From positions 5,394,001-5,458,000 of the forward strand of contig NZ_CP107960.1 in the NCBI RefSeq assembly GCF_036077095.1: 64,000 nucleotides of DNA. The letters are read 5' to 3'. Position numbers and translations under genes: made by a program. Every line of letters begins with the position of its first letter. The first letter of the stretch is position 1. The notes under the pieces are model-generated. The model had not been told where the DNA came from and ran no database searches. It saw only the letters and a list, made by a program, of their open reading frames with translations. The DNA is from Streptomyces sp. NBC_00376 (GTDB lineage Bacteria > Actinomycetota > Actinomycetes > Streptomycetales > Streptomycetaceae). This document shows, one piece after another, positions 42,121 to 51,496 of this stretch.

Positions 42121-43719
42121 ATGAGCGCCCCAACCCCGGCACCCGGTGACGAAAGCCCCCGCGAGGGGTACTACCCCGACCCGTCCATTCCCGGATATGT
42201 CCGGTACTGGAACGGCGCTTCGTGGGTGCCAGGCACGAGCCGCCCCGCCCCTGAGCAGGGTGAGTCGACGCCTGCGAGCCCCTCCGGAGCAGTGCCCTCC
42301 GCACCGGCGCCCGAGCCGCAGCCGCAGTCCCGGCCGCAGCCGTCGGCCCCCGCGCCGGTGGACGAGACCGGCCCGGTCTTCCTGGACGACGAGCCGAACG
42401 CGGGCAACCGCTCCGAACCGGCCACCGCCTGGCAGGCCGACGCCTCCCGGCAGGCCGGCTTCGGCGGGGAACTCGACCGGCGGGTCTCCTGGGGCGGCGG
42501 CACCGGGCAAACCGGCGAGCAGGGCGGACAACCCGGCGGACAGGGCGGGCAGGGCGATCCGCGTACGTCTGCGGACAGCGCCCCGGCCGGCCGGGTGCCG
42601 GACGATCGCGCCCCGGCGGTCCGTACCCCCGCCGACCGTGCCCCCGCCCCCGCACCGGACCCGCGGCAGCCCGCCTCTTCTTCTCCTTCTCCCGCTGCGC
42701 CTGCGCCTGCGCCGGAGAACACCGTCGCGATCCGGATCGGCCGACAGGGCCGCCCCGGCGGCGGCACGGATGCCGGTGCGGGCGACTCGGGTCGCCCGCC
42801 CGCCGATGGGACGGTCACGATCCGGGCCGTGGGCCAGGGCGGCAGTCCGCCGGCCCGTCGGACGACCGAACCGGCGGCATCGGAAGGGACGATGGCGATC
42901 CGCGCGATCGCCCCCGGCACGGGCGCACAGCCCTCCGCCCCTGCGCAGAACCCCGCCCAGGCGCCGGGCGCCCCCTGGGCGCAGCAGGCCAATCAGCCCG
43001 CTCAGGCGGCCCTGCCGGCCCAGCAGTCCCAACCCCAACTCCAGCCCCAGCCCCGGCAGCTCCAGTCTCAGCAGCCCCGGCCCCAGCTCCAGCAGCCACC
43101 GCTCCAGCCCCAGCCCCAGCAGCCCCGCCCGCAGTTCGGCGCGCAGGGTGCTCAGGGTTCTCAGCCGGATCAGCCCGTCGTGCCCTGGAAGCCCCCGGTC
43201 GACGACCCCTTCCAGCAGCTCGCGCAGGCCCAGGCGGCGGCCAGGCCCGCCGGGCTCGGCAAGCGGTTCGCCGCCCGGCTGATCGACAGCGTCGTGCTGA
43301 TGGGGCTCGTCGGTGCGATCGGCTTCCCGCTGGTCTCGAAGGCGCTGGACCACATCGACGAGAAGATCGATGCGGCGAAGCTGTCCGGTGAGACGGTCAC
43401 CGTCTGGCTGGTGGACTCCACCACGGCCGGCCTGTTCGGCGTGGTGCTCGGCGCGTTCCTCGTGCTCGGTGTCCTGCTGGAGGCGCTGCCGATGGCCAAG
43501 TGGGGACGTACGCTCGGCAAGAAGCTCTGTGGACTCGAAGTGCGGGACATCGAGTCCCACGGCGCTCCGTCCTTCGGCGCCGCACTGCGCAGGTGGCTGG
43601 TCTACGGCGTGCTGGGCATCCTCGTGATCGGGGTGTTCAACGTGCTGTGGTGCCTGATCGACCGCCCGTGGCGCCAGTGCTGGCACGACAAGGCGGCGCA
43701 CACCTTCGTGGCGGGCTGA
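42121..43719 (+). CDS. DUF2510/RDD membrane protein with a long low-complexity linker
   Basis: 532 residues from ATG 42121 (GTG 42118 also possible). The N-terminal DUF2510 motif is GYYPDPSIPGYVRYWNGASW, a short tryptophan-containing domain. A ~330-residue Pro/Gln/Ala/Arg-rich linker follows, with QLQPQPRQLQSQQPRPQLQQ. The C-terminal RDD domain (about residues 375-530) begins GLGKRFAARLIDSVVLMGLV and ends PWRQCWHDKAAHTFVAG, with three helices. RDD proteins are poorly characterised; some are Na+/H+ antiporter-like. First of two RDD genes in a row. Confidence 0.85.
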   Translation: MSAPTPAPGDESPREGYYPDPSIPGYVRYWNGASWVPGTSRPAPEQGESTPASPSGAVPSAPAPEPQPQSRPQPSAPAPVDETGPVFLDDEPNAGNRSEPATAWQADASRQAGFGGELDRRVSWGGGTGQTGEQGGQPGGQGGQGDPRTSADSAPAGRVPDDRAPAVRTPADRAPAPAPDPRQPASSSPSPAAPAPAPENTVAIRIGRQGRPGGGTDAGAGDSGRPPADGTVTIRAVGQGGSPPARRTTEPAASEGTMAIRAIAPGTGAQPSAPAQNPAQAPGAPWAQQANQPAQAALPAQQSQPQLQPQPRQLQSQQPRPQLQQPPLQPQPQQPRPQFGAQGAQGSQPDQPVVPWKPPVDDPFQQLAQAQAAARPAGLGKRFAARLIDSVVLMGLVGAIGFPLVSKALDHIDEKIDAAKLSGETVTVWLVDSTTAGLFGVVLGAFLVLGVLLEALPMAKWGRTLGKKLCGLEVRDIESHGAPSFGAALRRWLVYGVLGILVIGVFNVLWCLIDRPWRQCWHDKAAHTFVAG

Positions 43720-43789
43720 CCGCACCCGCTCGGCCGACGGCCCATCGGGCGAGGGACCGTCGGCCCGGCCGTTCCCCCGAACGCACCTG

Positions 43790-43841
43790 GAGCCTGTCGG
43801 GTGACCTCTGATCGGGCGGTCGAAGGTCACCCGACAGGCTC
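43790..43841 (+). terminator. Terminator between the RDD genes
   Basis: Perfect 18-bp arms 43790-43807 and 43824-43841 (gagcctgtcgggtgacct and its complement), loop 16 nt. Confidence 0.8.
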
Positions 43842-43883
43842 TGAGCCGTTGCGGGCCCCTCCGGGCCGGGGTGCACTGCCCCC

Positions 43884-44564
43884 ATGAGCAACGATCAGCC
43901 GACGTCCGGTGAGCCGCCCGAGGACGACCCGTTCCTCAAGAAGCCGCATGAGCCGCCACCGTCGTCGGGTTCGCCGTACGACAGCGCTCCGCCGCCCCCG
44001 CCGCCGCCCCCGCCCCCGCCGCCGTACGATCCGGGCCCCTACGGCGGCGGAGGGCCGTACGGCGGCCCGGATCCACTGGCCGGCATGCCGCCGCTCGGGG
44101 AGCCGGGCAAGCGCATCCTGGCCCGGCTGATCGACTTCCTGATCATCTCGATCCCGCTCTATCTGATCTCGCTGCCGTGGGGCGGCGCGGTCGAGGTGTC
44201 GAACAACAACGGCAGCAGCAACGACTTCGGCGACGTCTTCAACCAGACGTACAGCGGGCACCAGATGATCTGGTCGCTGATCGGTCTGGTCGTGTACGTC
44301 GCCTACGACACGTACTTCACGCACAAGGACGGCCGGACCATCGGCAAGCGGCTGCTGAAGCTGCGCGTCGCGATGCTCAACGACGGCCGGGTGCCGGACA
44401 CCGGGGCCGCGTTCCTGCGGGCCGTGGTGCTCTGGCTGCCCGCGCTGCTGTGCTGCCCGTGCCTGTGGTGGCTGATCAACATCGTGCTCATGTTCACGGA
44501 CAAGCCGTACCGGCAGGGCCTGCAGGACAAGGCGGCGAAGACGGTGGTCGTCCAGACCAACTGA
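43884..44564 (+). CDS. RDD-domain membrane protein with polyproline N-terminus
   Basis: 226 residues. The N-terminus contains a 12-proline run (APPPPPPPPPPPPYDPGPYG). The RDD domain starts GKRILARLIDFLIISIPLYL and has DGRTIGKRLLKLRVAMLNDG. Ends DKPYRQGLQDKAAKTVVVQT. Paralogue of the preceding gene's C-terminal domain, without DUF2510. Three membrane helices. Function unknown. The separate terminator upstream suggests its own promoter. Confidence 0.82.
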   Translation: MSNDQPTSGEPPEDDPFLKKPHEPPPSSGSPYDSAPPPPPPPPPPPPYDPGPYGGGGPYGGPDPLAGMPPLGEPGKRILARLIDFLIISIPLYLISLPWGGAVEVSNNNGSSNDFGDVFNQTYSGHQMIWSLIGLVVYVAYDTYFTHKDGRTIGKRLLKLRVAMLNDGRVPDTGAAFLRAVVLWLPALLCCPCLWWLINIVLMFTDKPYRQGLQDKAAKTVVVQTN

Positions 44565-44624
44565 GCCGGGCCGATCGAGCCGAACCGACCGGGCCGGCCG
44601 CGACCGACCCGGTCCGGACGAGTC

Positions 44625-44987
44625 CTAGCGGCGTACGGACTGCCGGCCCACGCGCTCGTCCGCGGGGGTCGCGGGTCGCGGTGCGGCCTCGCGGGGCGCG
44701 ACCATGCCCTGGGCGCCGTCGCGGGCGAGGCCCTCGGCCTCGACGGCTGCGGAGACCGCGTCCTGGTTCACGCGGACCGCGGAGCGGGCACCGGCCCGGT
44801 TCGCGGTTTTCGCGCGTGACGGCTGGGGTACGGTCACGGCCACCAGCAGACCGAGCGCGAGCGCCGCGGTCCCGATGACGGCGATGCCGAGGCCCGACTC
44901 CGTACGGGAGAGCAGCAGCATCGCAAGGGTCGAGAAGATGACGGTGACCGAACCGTAGGAGAGCTGTGCGGCAGTGGGATGCGGCAT
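44625..44987 (-). CDS. Small membrane protein, unknown function
   Basis: 120 residues from ATG 44987. Two membrane helices: AQLSYGSVTVIFSTLAMLLL and GIAVIGTAALALGLLVAVTV. The C-terminal ~55 residues are basic and cytoplasmic. It is convergent with the RDD gene and divergent from the M6 protease. I recognise no family. Confidence 0.7.
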   Translation of the reverse strand: MPHPTAAQLSYGSVTVIFSTLAMLLLSRTESGLGIAVIGTAALALGLLVAVTVPQPSRAKTANRAGARSAVRVNQDAVSAAVEAEGLARDGAQGMVAPREAAPRPATPADERVGRQSVRR

Positions 44988-45358
44988 GGCGGTATCCGTC
45001 CTCGGGGCATCGGATGGGCAGTCTCTCAACACGGTCGCACTGTCAAGCGACTCTACGACGGTGGATGCCCGAGCGGGGACATCGGTAAGCGTGGCCTAAC
45101 CCACGGTGCCGGTGCACAGGGGGCGCACGGAGTCATATGCCGCTCCAACCGTGGTCGATGACGCGCCGGTTGGTCGTTTGCTGAACGTCCGGATAACGGA
45201 AGCGTTCTCCTGCATAGTGCACTTGGCCTGTTCAAGTCAAGGTCTGTCTTTTCTCGCGTAACTCCGGTCGAATGTCGTCACTTGTGACGCGTATTCGCGC
45301 GCGGCCCCTCCATACCACTCAAGGCCGCAGCCGCGGGTGCCGGGGAGGACTGCATCAA
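44988..45358. promoter_or_regulatory. 371-bp divergent spacer between the membrane protein and the M6 protease
   Basis: A -35-like TTGACA on the minus strand (tgtcaa at 45041-45046) may serve the membrane protein. The protease promoter is probably in the AT-richer stretch 45180-45290. A large spacer is typical of developmentally controlled extracellular proteases, but no AdpA or other operator was clear. Confidence 0.35.
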
Positions 45359-47758
45359 GTGACCACAAACAGACGGGCGCTTCGCGCTGCTGCGGTTGTC
45401 GTGGCCATGGCCGCCACTGCCGCCACGGCGTCAGCTTTCGCCACGGCCCAGGCAGATGACAAGGCGCCGGGAGCCAAGAGCACCAGCGTCGACCGCCGTG
45501 ACCCGGGGTCGGCCAAGGGCAATGAGCACGACCTGAAGGGCCCGTTCAGCGAGCAGCAGGACGCGCAGCGTCAGGCCGCCCTCGAGCAGGTCATATCGGG
45601 CGACAAGAAGATCTCGAAGCGGGGCGGCTCCCAGGTCGTCAAGCTCGACGACAAGAAGTACGTCGAGCTCGGCCGGGAGAAGACCGACAAGATCTTCACG
45701 ATCCTGGTGGAGTTCGGCGACAAGGTCGACAACACCACCATGTTCGACCCGGACGGCGACGGCCCGAAGCCGGCCGTCCCGAAGTACGGGGGCACGCCCG
45801 GCCCGCTGCACAACAAGATAGCCAAGCCGGACCCCAAGAAGGACAACAGCACCGCCTGGCAGGCCGATTACAACCAGGCGCACTTCCAGGACCTCTACTT
45901 CGGTGAGGGCGCCGGCAAGGACTCGCTGAAGACGTACTACGAGAAGACGTCCTCCGGGCGCTACTCGGTCGACGGCGAGGTCTCCGACTGGGTCAAGGTG
46001 CCGTACAACGAGGCCCGTTATGGCTCGAACTACTGCGGCTCGACCAACTGCGCCAACGCCTGGGACATGATCCGGGACGGCGTGAACGCCTGGGCCGCCG
46101 ATCAGAAGGCCCAGGGCCGTACGCCCGAGCAGATCAAGACGGACCTCGCCAAGTACGACCAGTGGGACCGTTACGACTACGACGGCGACGGCAACTTCAA
46201 CGAGCCCGACGGCTACATCGACCACTTCCAGATCGTCCACGCCGGTGAGGACGAGTCCGCGGGTGGCGGCGCCGAGGGCAAGAACGCCATCTGGGCCCAC
46301 CGCTGGTACGCCTACGGCACGGACGCCGGCGCGACCGGCCCGGGCGAGAACAAGGCGGGCGGCACCCAGATCGGTGACACCGGCATCTGGGTCGGCGACT
46401 ACACCGCGCAGCCCGAGAACGGCGGCCTGGGTGTCTTCGCCCACGAGTACGGCCACGACCTGGGCCTGCCGGACCTCTACGACACCACCAACACCGCCGA
46501 GAACTCGGTCGGTTTCTGGTCCCTGATGTCGGCCGGTTCCTGGCTCGGCACCGGCAAGGACTCGATCGGTGACCTGCCCGGCGACATGACCGCCTGGGAC
46601 AAGCTCCAGCTGGGCTGGCTCGACTACGCCGAGGCCAAGGCCGCGACGAAGTCCACCCACAAGCTCGGTGTCTCGGAGTACAACACCAAGAACAAGCAGG
46701 CGCTCGTCGTCACGCTGCCCGAGAAGCCCGTCACCACCGACGTCACCAAGCCGGCGGAGGGCTCCAAGCAGTGGTGGAGCGACATGGGCGACGACCTGAA
46801 CAACACCCTGACCCGCTCGGTCGACCTCACCGGCAAGTCCAAGGCCTCCCTGGACCTTTCGGGCTGGTGGGACATCGAGAAGGACTACGACTACCTCTAC
46901 ACCGAGGTGTCGGACAACGGCGGCACCAGCTGGACCGCGATCGACGGCACGGCCGACGGCAAGGCGATCCCGCGCGACGCCAGTGACAAGCCGGCCCTGA
47001 CCGACGTCTCCGGCAAGTACCAGCAGCTCTCCTTCCCGCTGGACGCCTACGCGGGCAAGAAGATCGACGTCCGCTTCCGTTACGCCACCGACGGCGGCGC
47101 GGGCGGCATCGGCTTCGCGGCCGACACCATCTCGGTGACCGCCGACGGTGCCGTGCTCTTCTCGGACAACGCCGAGGGCGACGACAACGGCTGGACCGCC
47201 AAGGGCTTCTCCCGCGTCGGCGAGTCGTTCACCAAGGACTACCCGCAGTACTACATCGCGGAGAACCGTCAGTACGTCAGCTACGACAAGACTCTCGCGG
47301 TCGGCCCGTACAACTTCGGCTTCTCCAAGACCCGTCCGGACTGGGTCGAGCACTACCCGTACCAGAACGGTCTGATGGTCTGGCTCTGGGACAAGTCCCA
47401 GAAGGACAACAACGTGTCGCAGCACCCCGGCAAGGGCCTGATCCTGCCGGTCGACGCGCACGCCAAGCCCCTGAAGTGGGCCGACGGCACGGTCATCCGC
47501 AACAAGATCCAGCCGTTCGACGCGCCCTTCAGCTGGTACGCGACCGACGCCTTCACGCTGCACAACGCGGACGTACCGGTCCGGGTGAAGTCGCAGCGCG
47601 GCGTCCCGGCCTTCGACGACCACAAGGGCACGTACTGGTACGAGGAGAACCCGACCGGAAGCGTTCAGGTCCCTGACACGAACACCCGGATCTCGATCGT
47701 CAAGGAGCCGCGCAGCGGCCAGACGATCACCGTCAAGGTCGGTCCTTCGAACAAGTAG
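45359..47758 (+). CDS. Secreted M6-family metalloprotease (immune inhibitor A-like)
   Basis: 799 residues from GTG 45359, with gggaggac about 9 bp upstream; an in-frame extension begins at 45272. Signal peptide TNRRALRAAAVVVAMAATAA. A prodomain of ~60-100 residues with KYVELGREKTDKIFTILVEF precedes the protease domain. The zinc site is HEYGH at 362-366 followed by DLGLPDLYD. The C-terminus has beta domains (YLYTEVSDNGGTSWTAIDG; FAADTISVTADG) of the MAM/VEG type typical of InhA. Secreted protein degradation is expected. A strong terminator follows. Confidence 0.92.
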   Translation: MTTNRRALRAAAVVVAMAATAATASAFATAQADDKAPGAKSTSVDRRDPGSAKGNEHDLKGPFSEQQDAQRQAALEQVISGDKKISKRGGSQVVKLDDKKYVELGREKTDKIFTILVEFGDKVDNTTMFDPDGDGPKPAVPKYGGTPGPLHNKIAKPDPKKDNSTAWQADYNQAHFQDLYFGEGAGKDSLKTYYEKTSSGRYSVDGEVSDWVKVPYNEARYGSNYCGSTNCANAWDMIRDGVNAWAADQKAQGRTPEQIKTDLAKYDQWDRYDYDGDGNFNEPDGYIDHFQIVHAGEDESAGGGAEGKNAIWAHRWYAYGTDAGATGPGENKAGGTQIGDTGIWVGDYTAQPENGGLGVFAHEYGHDLGLPDLYDTTNTAENSVGFWSLMSAGSWLGTGKDSIGDLPGDMTAWDKLQLGWLDYAEAKAATKSTHKLGVSEYNTKNKQALVVTLPEKPVTTDVTKPAEGSKQWWSDMGDDLNNTLTRSVDLTGKSKASLDLSGWWDIEKDYDYLYTEVSDNGGTSWTAIDGTADGKAIPRDASDKPALTDVSGKYQQLSFPLDAYAGKKIDVRFRYATDGGAGGIGFAADTISVTADGAVLFSDNAEGDDNGWTAKGFSRVGESFTKDYPQYYIAENRQYVSYDKTLAVGPYNFGFSKTRPDWVEHYPYQNGLMVWLWDKSQKDNNVSQHPGKGLILPVDAHAKPLKWADGTVIRNKIQPFDAPFSWYATDAFTLHNADVPVRVKSQRGVPAFDDHKGTYWYEENPTGSVQVPDTNTRISIVKEPRSGQTITVKVGPSNK

Positions 47759-47781
47759 TTCCGCATAACCGCAGGTCAGAG

Positions 47782-47826
47782 CATGATCGGCCGTCGCCCT
47801 CTAGCGGGCGGCGGCCGATCGTGTTT
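47782..47826 (+). terminator. Terminator of the M6 protease gene
   Basis: 18-bp arms 47782-47799 and 47806-47823 with two G-U pairs, followed by ttt. Confidence 0.82.
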
Positions 47827-47882
47827 AGGTGCGTCTTGTTCAGATACTTATTGACACGACGTCTCACGGGGGAGCGCGGAGC

Positions 47883-48218
47883 ATGGCAGGCGGAGGATTC
47901 TGCAAGTTGCCGAACGGAAGCGTGGTGGTGGCGATCACCCTGCCCAGTCCGGCCGACGGAGCCGGTTCGGGAACCCCGGTCCGGGTCCTGGTGCACGCGC
48001 CCAACCGGGCCCGCGCCCTGACCCGGCTGCGCAACGCCGGCCTGCGCGCGGTCTACCTCCGCGGCAACGCGGAGCCGCCCAGTCCCGACGAGATCACCGC
48101 CGTGCTGCACCATCCCGACGGGGTGCTCTGGCGCGCGAGGCCGGAGCAGGCACAGGAGCTCTGGCATCCGATCCGGGCCCTGCTCCGCCCGGCCGTACCC
48201 GTCCGCCGGCCGGCCTGA
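47883..48218 (+). CDS. Hypothetical small protein
   Basis: 111 residues from ATG 47883 with cggag upstream. Sequence: MAGGGFCKLPNGSVVVAITL then RVLVHAPNRARALTRLRNAG and EPPSPDEITAVLHHPDGVLW. Alternating hydrophobic residues suggest a compact alpha/beta fold. No family recognised. It is convergent with the nicotinamidase gene. Confidence 0.68.
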   Translation: MAGGGFCKLPNGSVVVAITLPSPADGAGSGTPVRVLVHAPNRARALTRLRNAGLRAVYLRGNAEPPSPDEITAVLHHPDGVLWRARPEQAQELWHPIRALLRPAVPVRRPA

Positions 48219-48281
48219 GCGGCGCGCGGGCCGGACCAGGGTCGCTGGCCGAGGGCCGCGGCGCGTCTCCGTGGCGGCGCC

Positions 48282-48866
48282 CTACACCACCGGCTTGCCG
48301 GACAGCTTCACGCCCGCCCTGCGGAGCTCTTCCAGCGCCCGCTCCGTGGTCGTCTCGGCGACTCCGGCGGTCAGGTCGAGCAGCACATGCGTGGTGAAGC
48401 CCGCCCGGACCGCGTCCAGCGCCGTCGCCCGCACACAGTGGTCGGTCGCGATGCCGACCACGTCGACCTCGGTGATCCGGTGCTCCCGCAGCCAGTCGGC
48501 CAGCCCCACGCCGTTCTCGTCGAGGCCCTCGAAGCCGCTGTACGCCGCCGCGTAGTCGCCCTTGTCGAACACCGCGTCGATCGCTCCCGAGGCGACCGCC
48601 GGTGCGAAATTGGGGTGGAAGCCGACGCCCTCCGTGCCGGCCACGCAGTGCGGGGGCCAGGAGTCCTCGAAGTCCGGGCGGTCGGAGAAGTGGCTGCCCG
48701 GGTCGATGTGGTGGTCACGGGTGGCCACCACATGGTCGTACCCGGCCTGGGCCTCGCCGATCAGGTCGGTGACGGCGGCGGCGACCTCGGCGCCGCCCGT
48801 CACGGCGAGGCTGCCGCCCTCGCAGAAGTCGTTCTGGACATCGACGACGATCAACGCGCGGTGCAT
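48282..48866 (-). CDS. pncA: Nicotinamidase
   Basis: 194 residues, isochorismatase fold. Converts nicotinamide to nicotinate in NAD salvage. The catalytic triad is Asp9 (VVDVQNDFC), Lys102 (DKGDY) and Cys144 (IATDHCVRATAL). Metal-binding region: TRDHHIDPGSHF with D51, H53 and H59. The length matches PncA. It is followed on the same strand upstream by nicotinate phosphoribosyltransferase, the next enzyme of the pathway. Confidence 0.94.
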   Translation of the reverse strand: MHRALIVVDVQNDFCEGGSLAVTGGAEVAAAVTDLIGEAQAGYDHVVATRDHHIDPGSHFSDRPDFEDSWPPHCVAGTEGVGFHPNFAPAVASGAIDAVFDKGDYAAAYSGFEGLDENGVGLADWLREHRITEVDVVGIATDHCVRATALDAVRAGFTTHVLLDLTAGVAETTTERALEELRRAGVKLSGKPVV

Positions 48867-49125
48867 GACGGGTGTCCTTCGGTGGGGGACGGTCGGCGTT
48901 CGTGGGGGTGGGGGCGGGTTCTGGCCTTATGGGGCGTATTCGAGCCTAGAGACTCCGGCCCCGGATAGGGAGGGGACGGAACGGAGCCCTTGCGGCGTCC
49001 GTGGCCGCGGGGGTGACCGGTGCGCGCCGGTCACCGCACCGCACGGCTCCCCGTCATACGTACTCGGCGGGGCTCACCGGCCTTTCCGTCATACGTACGG
49101 GGCAAGACTCACCGGCTCTCCCCGG
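48867..49125. other. Spacer between the nicotinamidase and pncB genes
   Basis: No gene is seen. The right half (49044-49112) consists of two degenerate copies of the 3' end of the pncB gene; see the repeat entry. Confidence 0.6.
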
Positions 49126-49149
49126 TCACATGTACTCGGTGGGAATCAC
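49044..49149. repeat. Tandem triplication of the pncB 3' end
   Basis: Three 34-37-bp units (49044-49077, 49078-49112, 49113-49149) share cggct(c)tcc...tcayatgtact/tacgta...ctcac. Unit 3 is the real pncB tail encoding EPVIPTEYM; unit 1 read on the minus strand gives EPVSPAEYV. Confidence 0.75.
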
Positions 49150-50454
49150 CGGCTCTCCGCGCGACAGCTGCACCGCCGACATCGGCAGCCCCGCCCGTGC
49201 TGCTATGTGCCGCTCGCGCGCCGCGTCCAGCGGCTCGCGGGCGATCACCTGGCCGTCCCTGACCAGCTCGACCAGCAGCTGCCGGTCGGCCAGCTCCGGC
49301 GGTACGGCGCCCGTGCCGATCACCTCGGCCTCGGCGATCCCGTGCGCGTCCAGCCGGCGCGCGGCCCACTTGCGACCGCCCACCGACGACTTCGCGCCGA
49401 GCGACTTCTTGGCCACCGGGCGCAGCGGCTCCGCGGGGTCGGCGGACCCGGCACGGGCGACGAGCTTGTAGACCATCGAGCAGGTGGGCTGCCCGCTGCC
49501 GGTCACCAGCTGCGTGCCCACCCCGTACGCGTCGACCGGCGCCGCGGCCAGCGAGGCGATGGCGTACTCGTCCAGGTCCGAGGTCACCACGATCTTCGTC
49601 TTCGTGGCGCCCAGCTCGTCCAGCTGCTGCCGCACCCGGTGCGCGACCAGCAGCAGGTCCCCGGAGTCGATCCGTACCGCGCCCAGCTCGGTTCCGGCGG
49701 TCTCGACCGCCGTGCGGACCGCCTCGGCGACGTCGTACGTGTCGACCAGCAGCGTCGTGCCCCGGCCCAGCGAGTCGACCTGGGCCCGGAACGCGTCGCG
49801 CTCGGTGTCGTGGAGCAGCGTGAAGGCGTGGGCGCTCGTCCCGACGGTCGGGATGTTGTAGCGGAAGCCCGCGGCCAGGTCGGACGTGGTGTTGAAGCCG
49901 CCGATGTACGCGGCGCGCGCCGAGGCCACCGCCGAGAGTTCATGGGTGCGTCGTGCACCCATCTCGATCAGGCCACGCCCGCCGGCCGCGGCGGACATCC
50001 GCGACGCCGCGGCGGCGATCGCCGAGTCGTGGTTGAGGATCGACAGGATCACCGTCTCCAGCAGCACACACTCGGCGAAGGAGCCCTCGACCCGCAGGAT
50101 CGGGGAGCCGGGGAAGTACACCTCGCCCTCCGGGTAGCCCCAGATGTCGCCGCTGAAGCGGTAATCGGCCAGCCAGTCGAGCGTCGGCGCGTCCACGACG
50201 TGCTGTTCGCGCAGGAAGGTGAGCATCTCGTCGTCGAAGGAGAAGTTCTCCACCGCGTCCAGCACCCGTCCGATGCCCGCGACGACGCCGTAGCGCCGCC
50301 CCTCGGGCAGCCGGCGCGTGAACGCCTCGAAGACCGAGCGCCGATCGGCCGTGCCGGCTTTCAGCGCGGCCTGCACCATCGTGAGCTCGTACTGGTCGGT
50401 GAAGAGCGCGGTCGACGGCACACCGACCCGACGCCCAAGGTCCGCAGAGTTCAT
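49126..50454 (-). CDS. pncB: Nicotinate phosphoribosyltransferase
   Basis: 442 residues. Joins nicotinate to PRPP, giving nicotinate mononucleotide in the Preiss-Handler route. Signatures: LFTDQYELTMVQAALKAGTA at the start, the active-site histidine region GTSAHAFTLLHDTERDAFRA, VDTYDVAEAVRTA, and VRIDSGDLLLVAHRVRQQLD. Paired with pncA in the same direction but 260 bp apart. It is divergent from clpS. Its 3' end is repeated downstream. Confidence 0.94.
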   Translation of the reverse strand: MNSADLGRRVGVPSTALFTDQYELTMVQAALKAGTADRRSVFEAFTRRLPEGRRYGVVAGIGRVLDAVENFSFDDEMLTFLREQHVVDAPTLDWLADYRFSGDIWGYPEGEVYFPGSPILRVEGSFAECVLLETVILSILNHDSAIAAAASRMSAAAGGRGLIEMGARRTHELSAVASARAAYIGGFNTTSDLAAGFRYNIPTVGTSAHAFTLLHDTERDAFRAQVDSLGRGTTLLVDTYDVAEAVRTAVETAGTELGAVRIDSGDLLLVAHRVRQQLDELGATKTKIVVTSDLDEYAIASLAAAPVDAYGVGTQLVTGSGQPTCSMVYKLVARAGSADPAEPLRPVAKKSLGAKSSVGGRKWAARRLDAHGIAEAEVIGTGAVPPELADRQLLVELVRDGQVIAREPLDAARERHIAARAGLPMSAVQLSRGEPVIPTEYM

Positions 50455-50541
50455 GTTCCGGATGCTACCCCTATTTCGTCAGAGTGACGAGATCTCGGGT
50501 CGTTTGTGCGATGCACCCTCCCGAGTGGCAGCATGGGGTGG

Positions 50542-50847
50542 GTGAGCGTCGCACCCACAGAGATCGAGCGTCCCGAATCGGCCGAGGAGAGCGTTGTCGT
50601 CCCCGAGCCGGACGTCCCCTGGGTGACGCTGGTCCACAACGACCCGGTCAATCTCATGAGCTACGTGACCTATGTCTTCCAGGCCTACTTCGGCTACCCC
50701 AAGGACAAGGCGCACAAGCTGATGCTGGACGTCCACCAGAAGGGGCGCGCGGTCGTCTCCAGCGGCAGCCGCGAGGAGATGGAGCGCGACGTCCAGGCCA
50801 TGCACGGCTACGGACTGTGGGCCACCCTCACCCAGGACCGCAACTAG
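50542..50847 (+). CDS. clpS: ATP-dependent Clp protease adaptor ClpS
   Basis: 101 residues from GTG 50542 (ATG 50533 gives three more). The ClpS core is [20 protein letters not shown] and [20 protein letters not shown]. The HNDxxN motif and the following methionines make the N-degron pocket. ClpS delivers N-end-rule substrates to ClpAP/ClpCP. The unusually long N-terminal part ([20 protein letters not shown]) is disordered. Followed by the DUF2017 gene, as in other actinobacteria. Confidence 0.93.
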   Translation: MSVAPTEIERPESAEESVVVPEPDVPWVTLVHNDPVNLMSYVTYVFQAYFGYPKDKAHKLMLDVHQKGRAVVSSGSREEMERDVQAMHGYGLWATLTQDRN

Positions 50848-50911
50848 ACCGGCCCCCTCCGCCACTCCCGATCCCTCCCTGCCCCGCCCGACCCACCATC
50901 GGAGAAAACCC

Positions 50912-51496
50912 ATGGCCGGCCACTTCGAGGCCACCCCCGGCGGCGGCGCGGCCGTCGCGCTCGACGAGGTGGAGATCGCGATCCTGCGCTCCCTCGCCGT
51001 CCAGCTGCTGGAACTGATCGGTCCCGGCGACGAGCCCGAAGAGGGCGCGGACCCGCTCGCCGCCCTCTTCGCGGAAGGGCCCAGCGAACCGCCCACCGAT
51101 CCCGCCCTGGCCCGCCTCTTCCCCGAGGCGTACGGCGACGAGGACAGCGAACTGCGCGCCGCCTCCGCCGAGTTCCGCCGCTTCACCGAGAACGACCTGC
51201 GCGCCCGCAAGCGCACCGACGCCCTCGCCGTCGTGCGCACCCTGGACGCGCTCACGATCGCCGGGAACGGCGGCGCCGTGCTCGAACTCACCGGCAACGA
51301 ATGCCGCAACTGGCTCGGCGCCCTCAACGACCTCCGGCTCACCATCGGCACCCGCCTGGAGGTCTCCGACCAGGACGAGGGCGAGGCCGACTCGCTCTAC
51401 CGGCTCCCGGACAGCGATCCGCGCAAACCGATGGTCATGGCCTATCTCTGGCTCGGCGGGCTCCAGGAGACGCTCGTGGAGACGCTGATGCCGTAA
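50912..51496 (+). CDS. DUF2017 family protein
   Basis: 194 residues. Begins MAGHFEATPGGGAAVALDEV and includes VEIAILRSLAVQLLELIG and LTGNECRNWLGALNDLRLTI. This is the DUF2017 family, nearly always adjacent to clpS in actinobacteria, implying a role in proteolysis or its adaptor function (inference). The gap to clpS is 64 bp. Confidence 0.87.
   Translation: MAGHFEATPGGGAAVALDEVEIAILRSLAVQLLELIGPGDEPEEGADPLAALFAEGPSEPPTDPALARLFPEAYGDEDSELRAASAEFRRFTENDLRARKRTDALAVVRTLDALTIAGNGGAVLELTGNECRNWLGALNDLRLTIGTRLEVSDQDEGEADSLYRLPDSDPRKPMVMAYLWLGGLQETLVETLMP

Noticed and set aside
38510..42121. 1203-codon open frame on the plus strand
   Set aside because: It runs antisense to the TPR gene and through the flavoprotein gene; its translation is Arg/Pro-rich with no domain. 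It is a shadow of GC-rich coding sequence.
45272..45358. Longer N-terminus for the M6 protease
   Set aside because: It would place a hydrophilic Arg-rich segment before the signal peptide; GTG 45359 has a good ribosome binding site and an immediate signal peptide.
49044..49149. Possible CRISPR array
   Set aside because: The units are adjacent, have no unique spacers, and are copies of the pncB 3' end.
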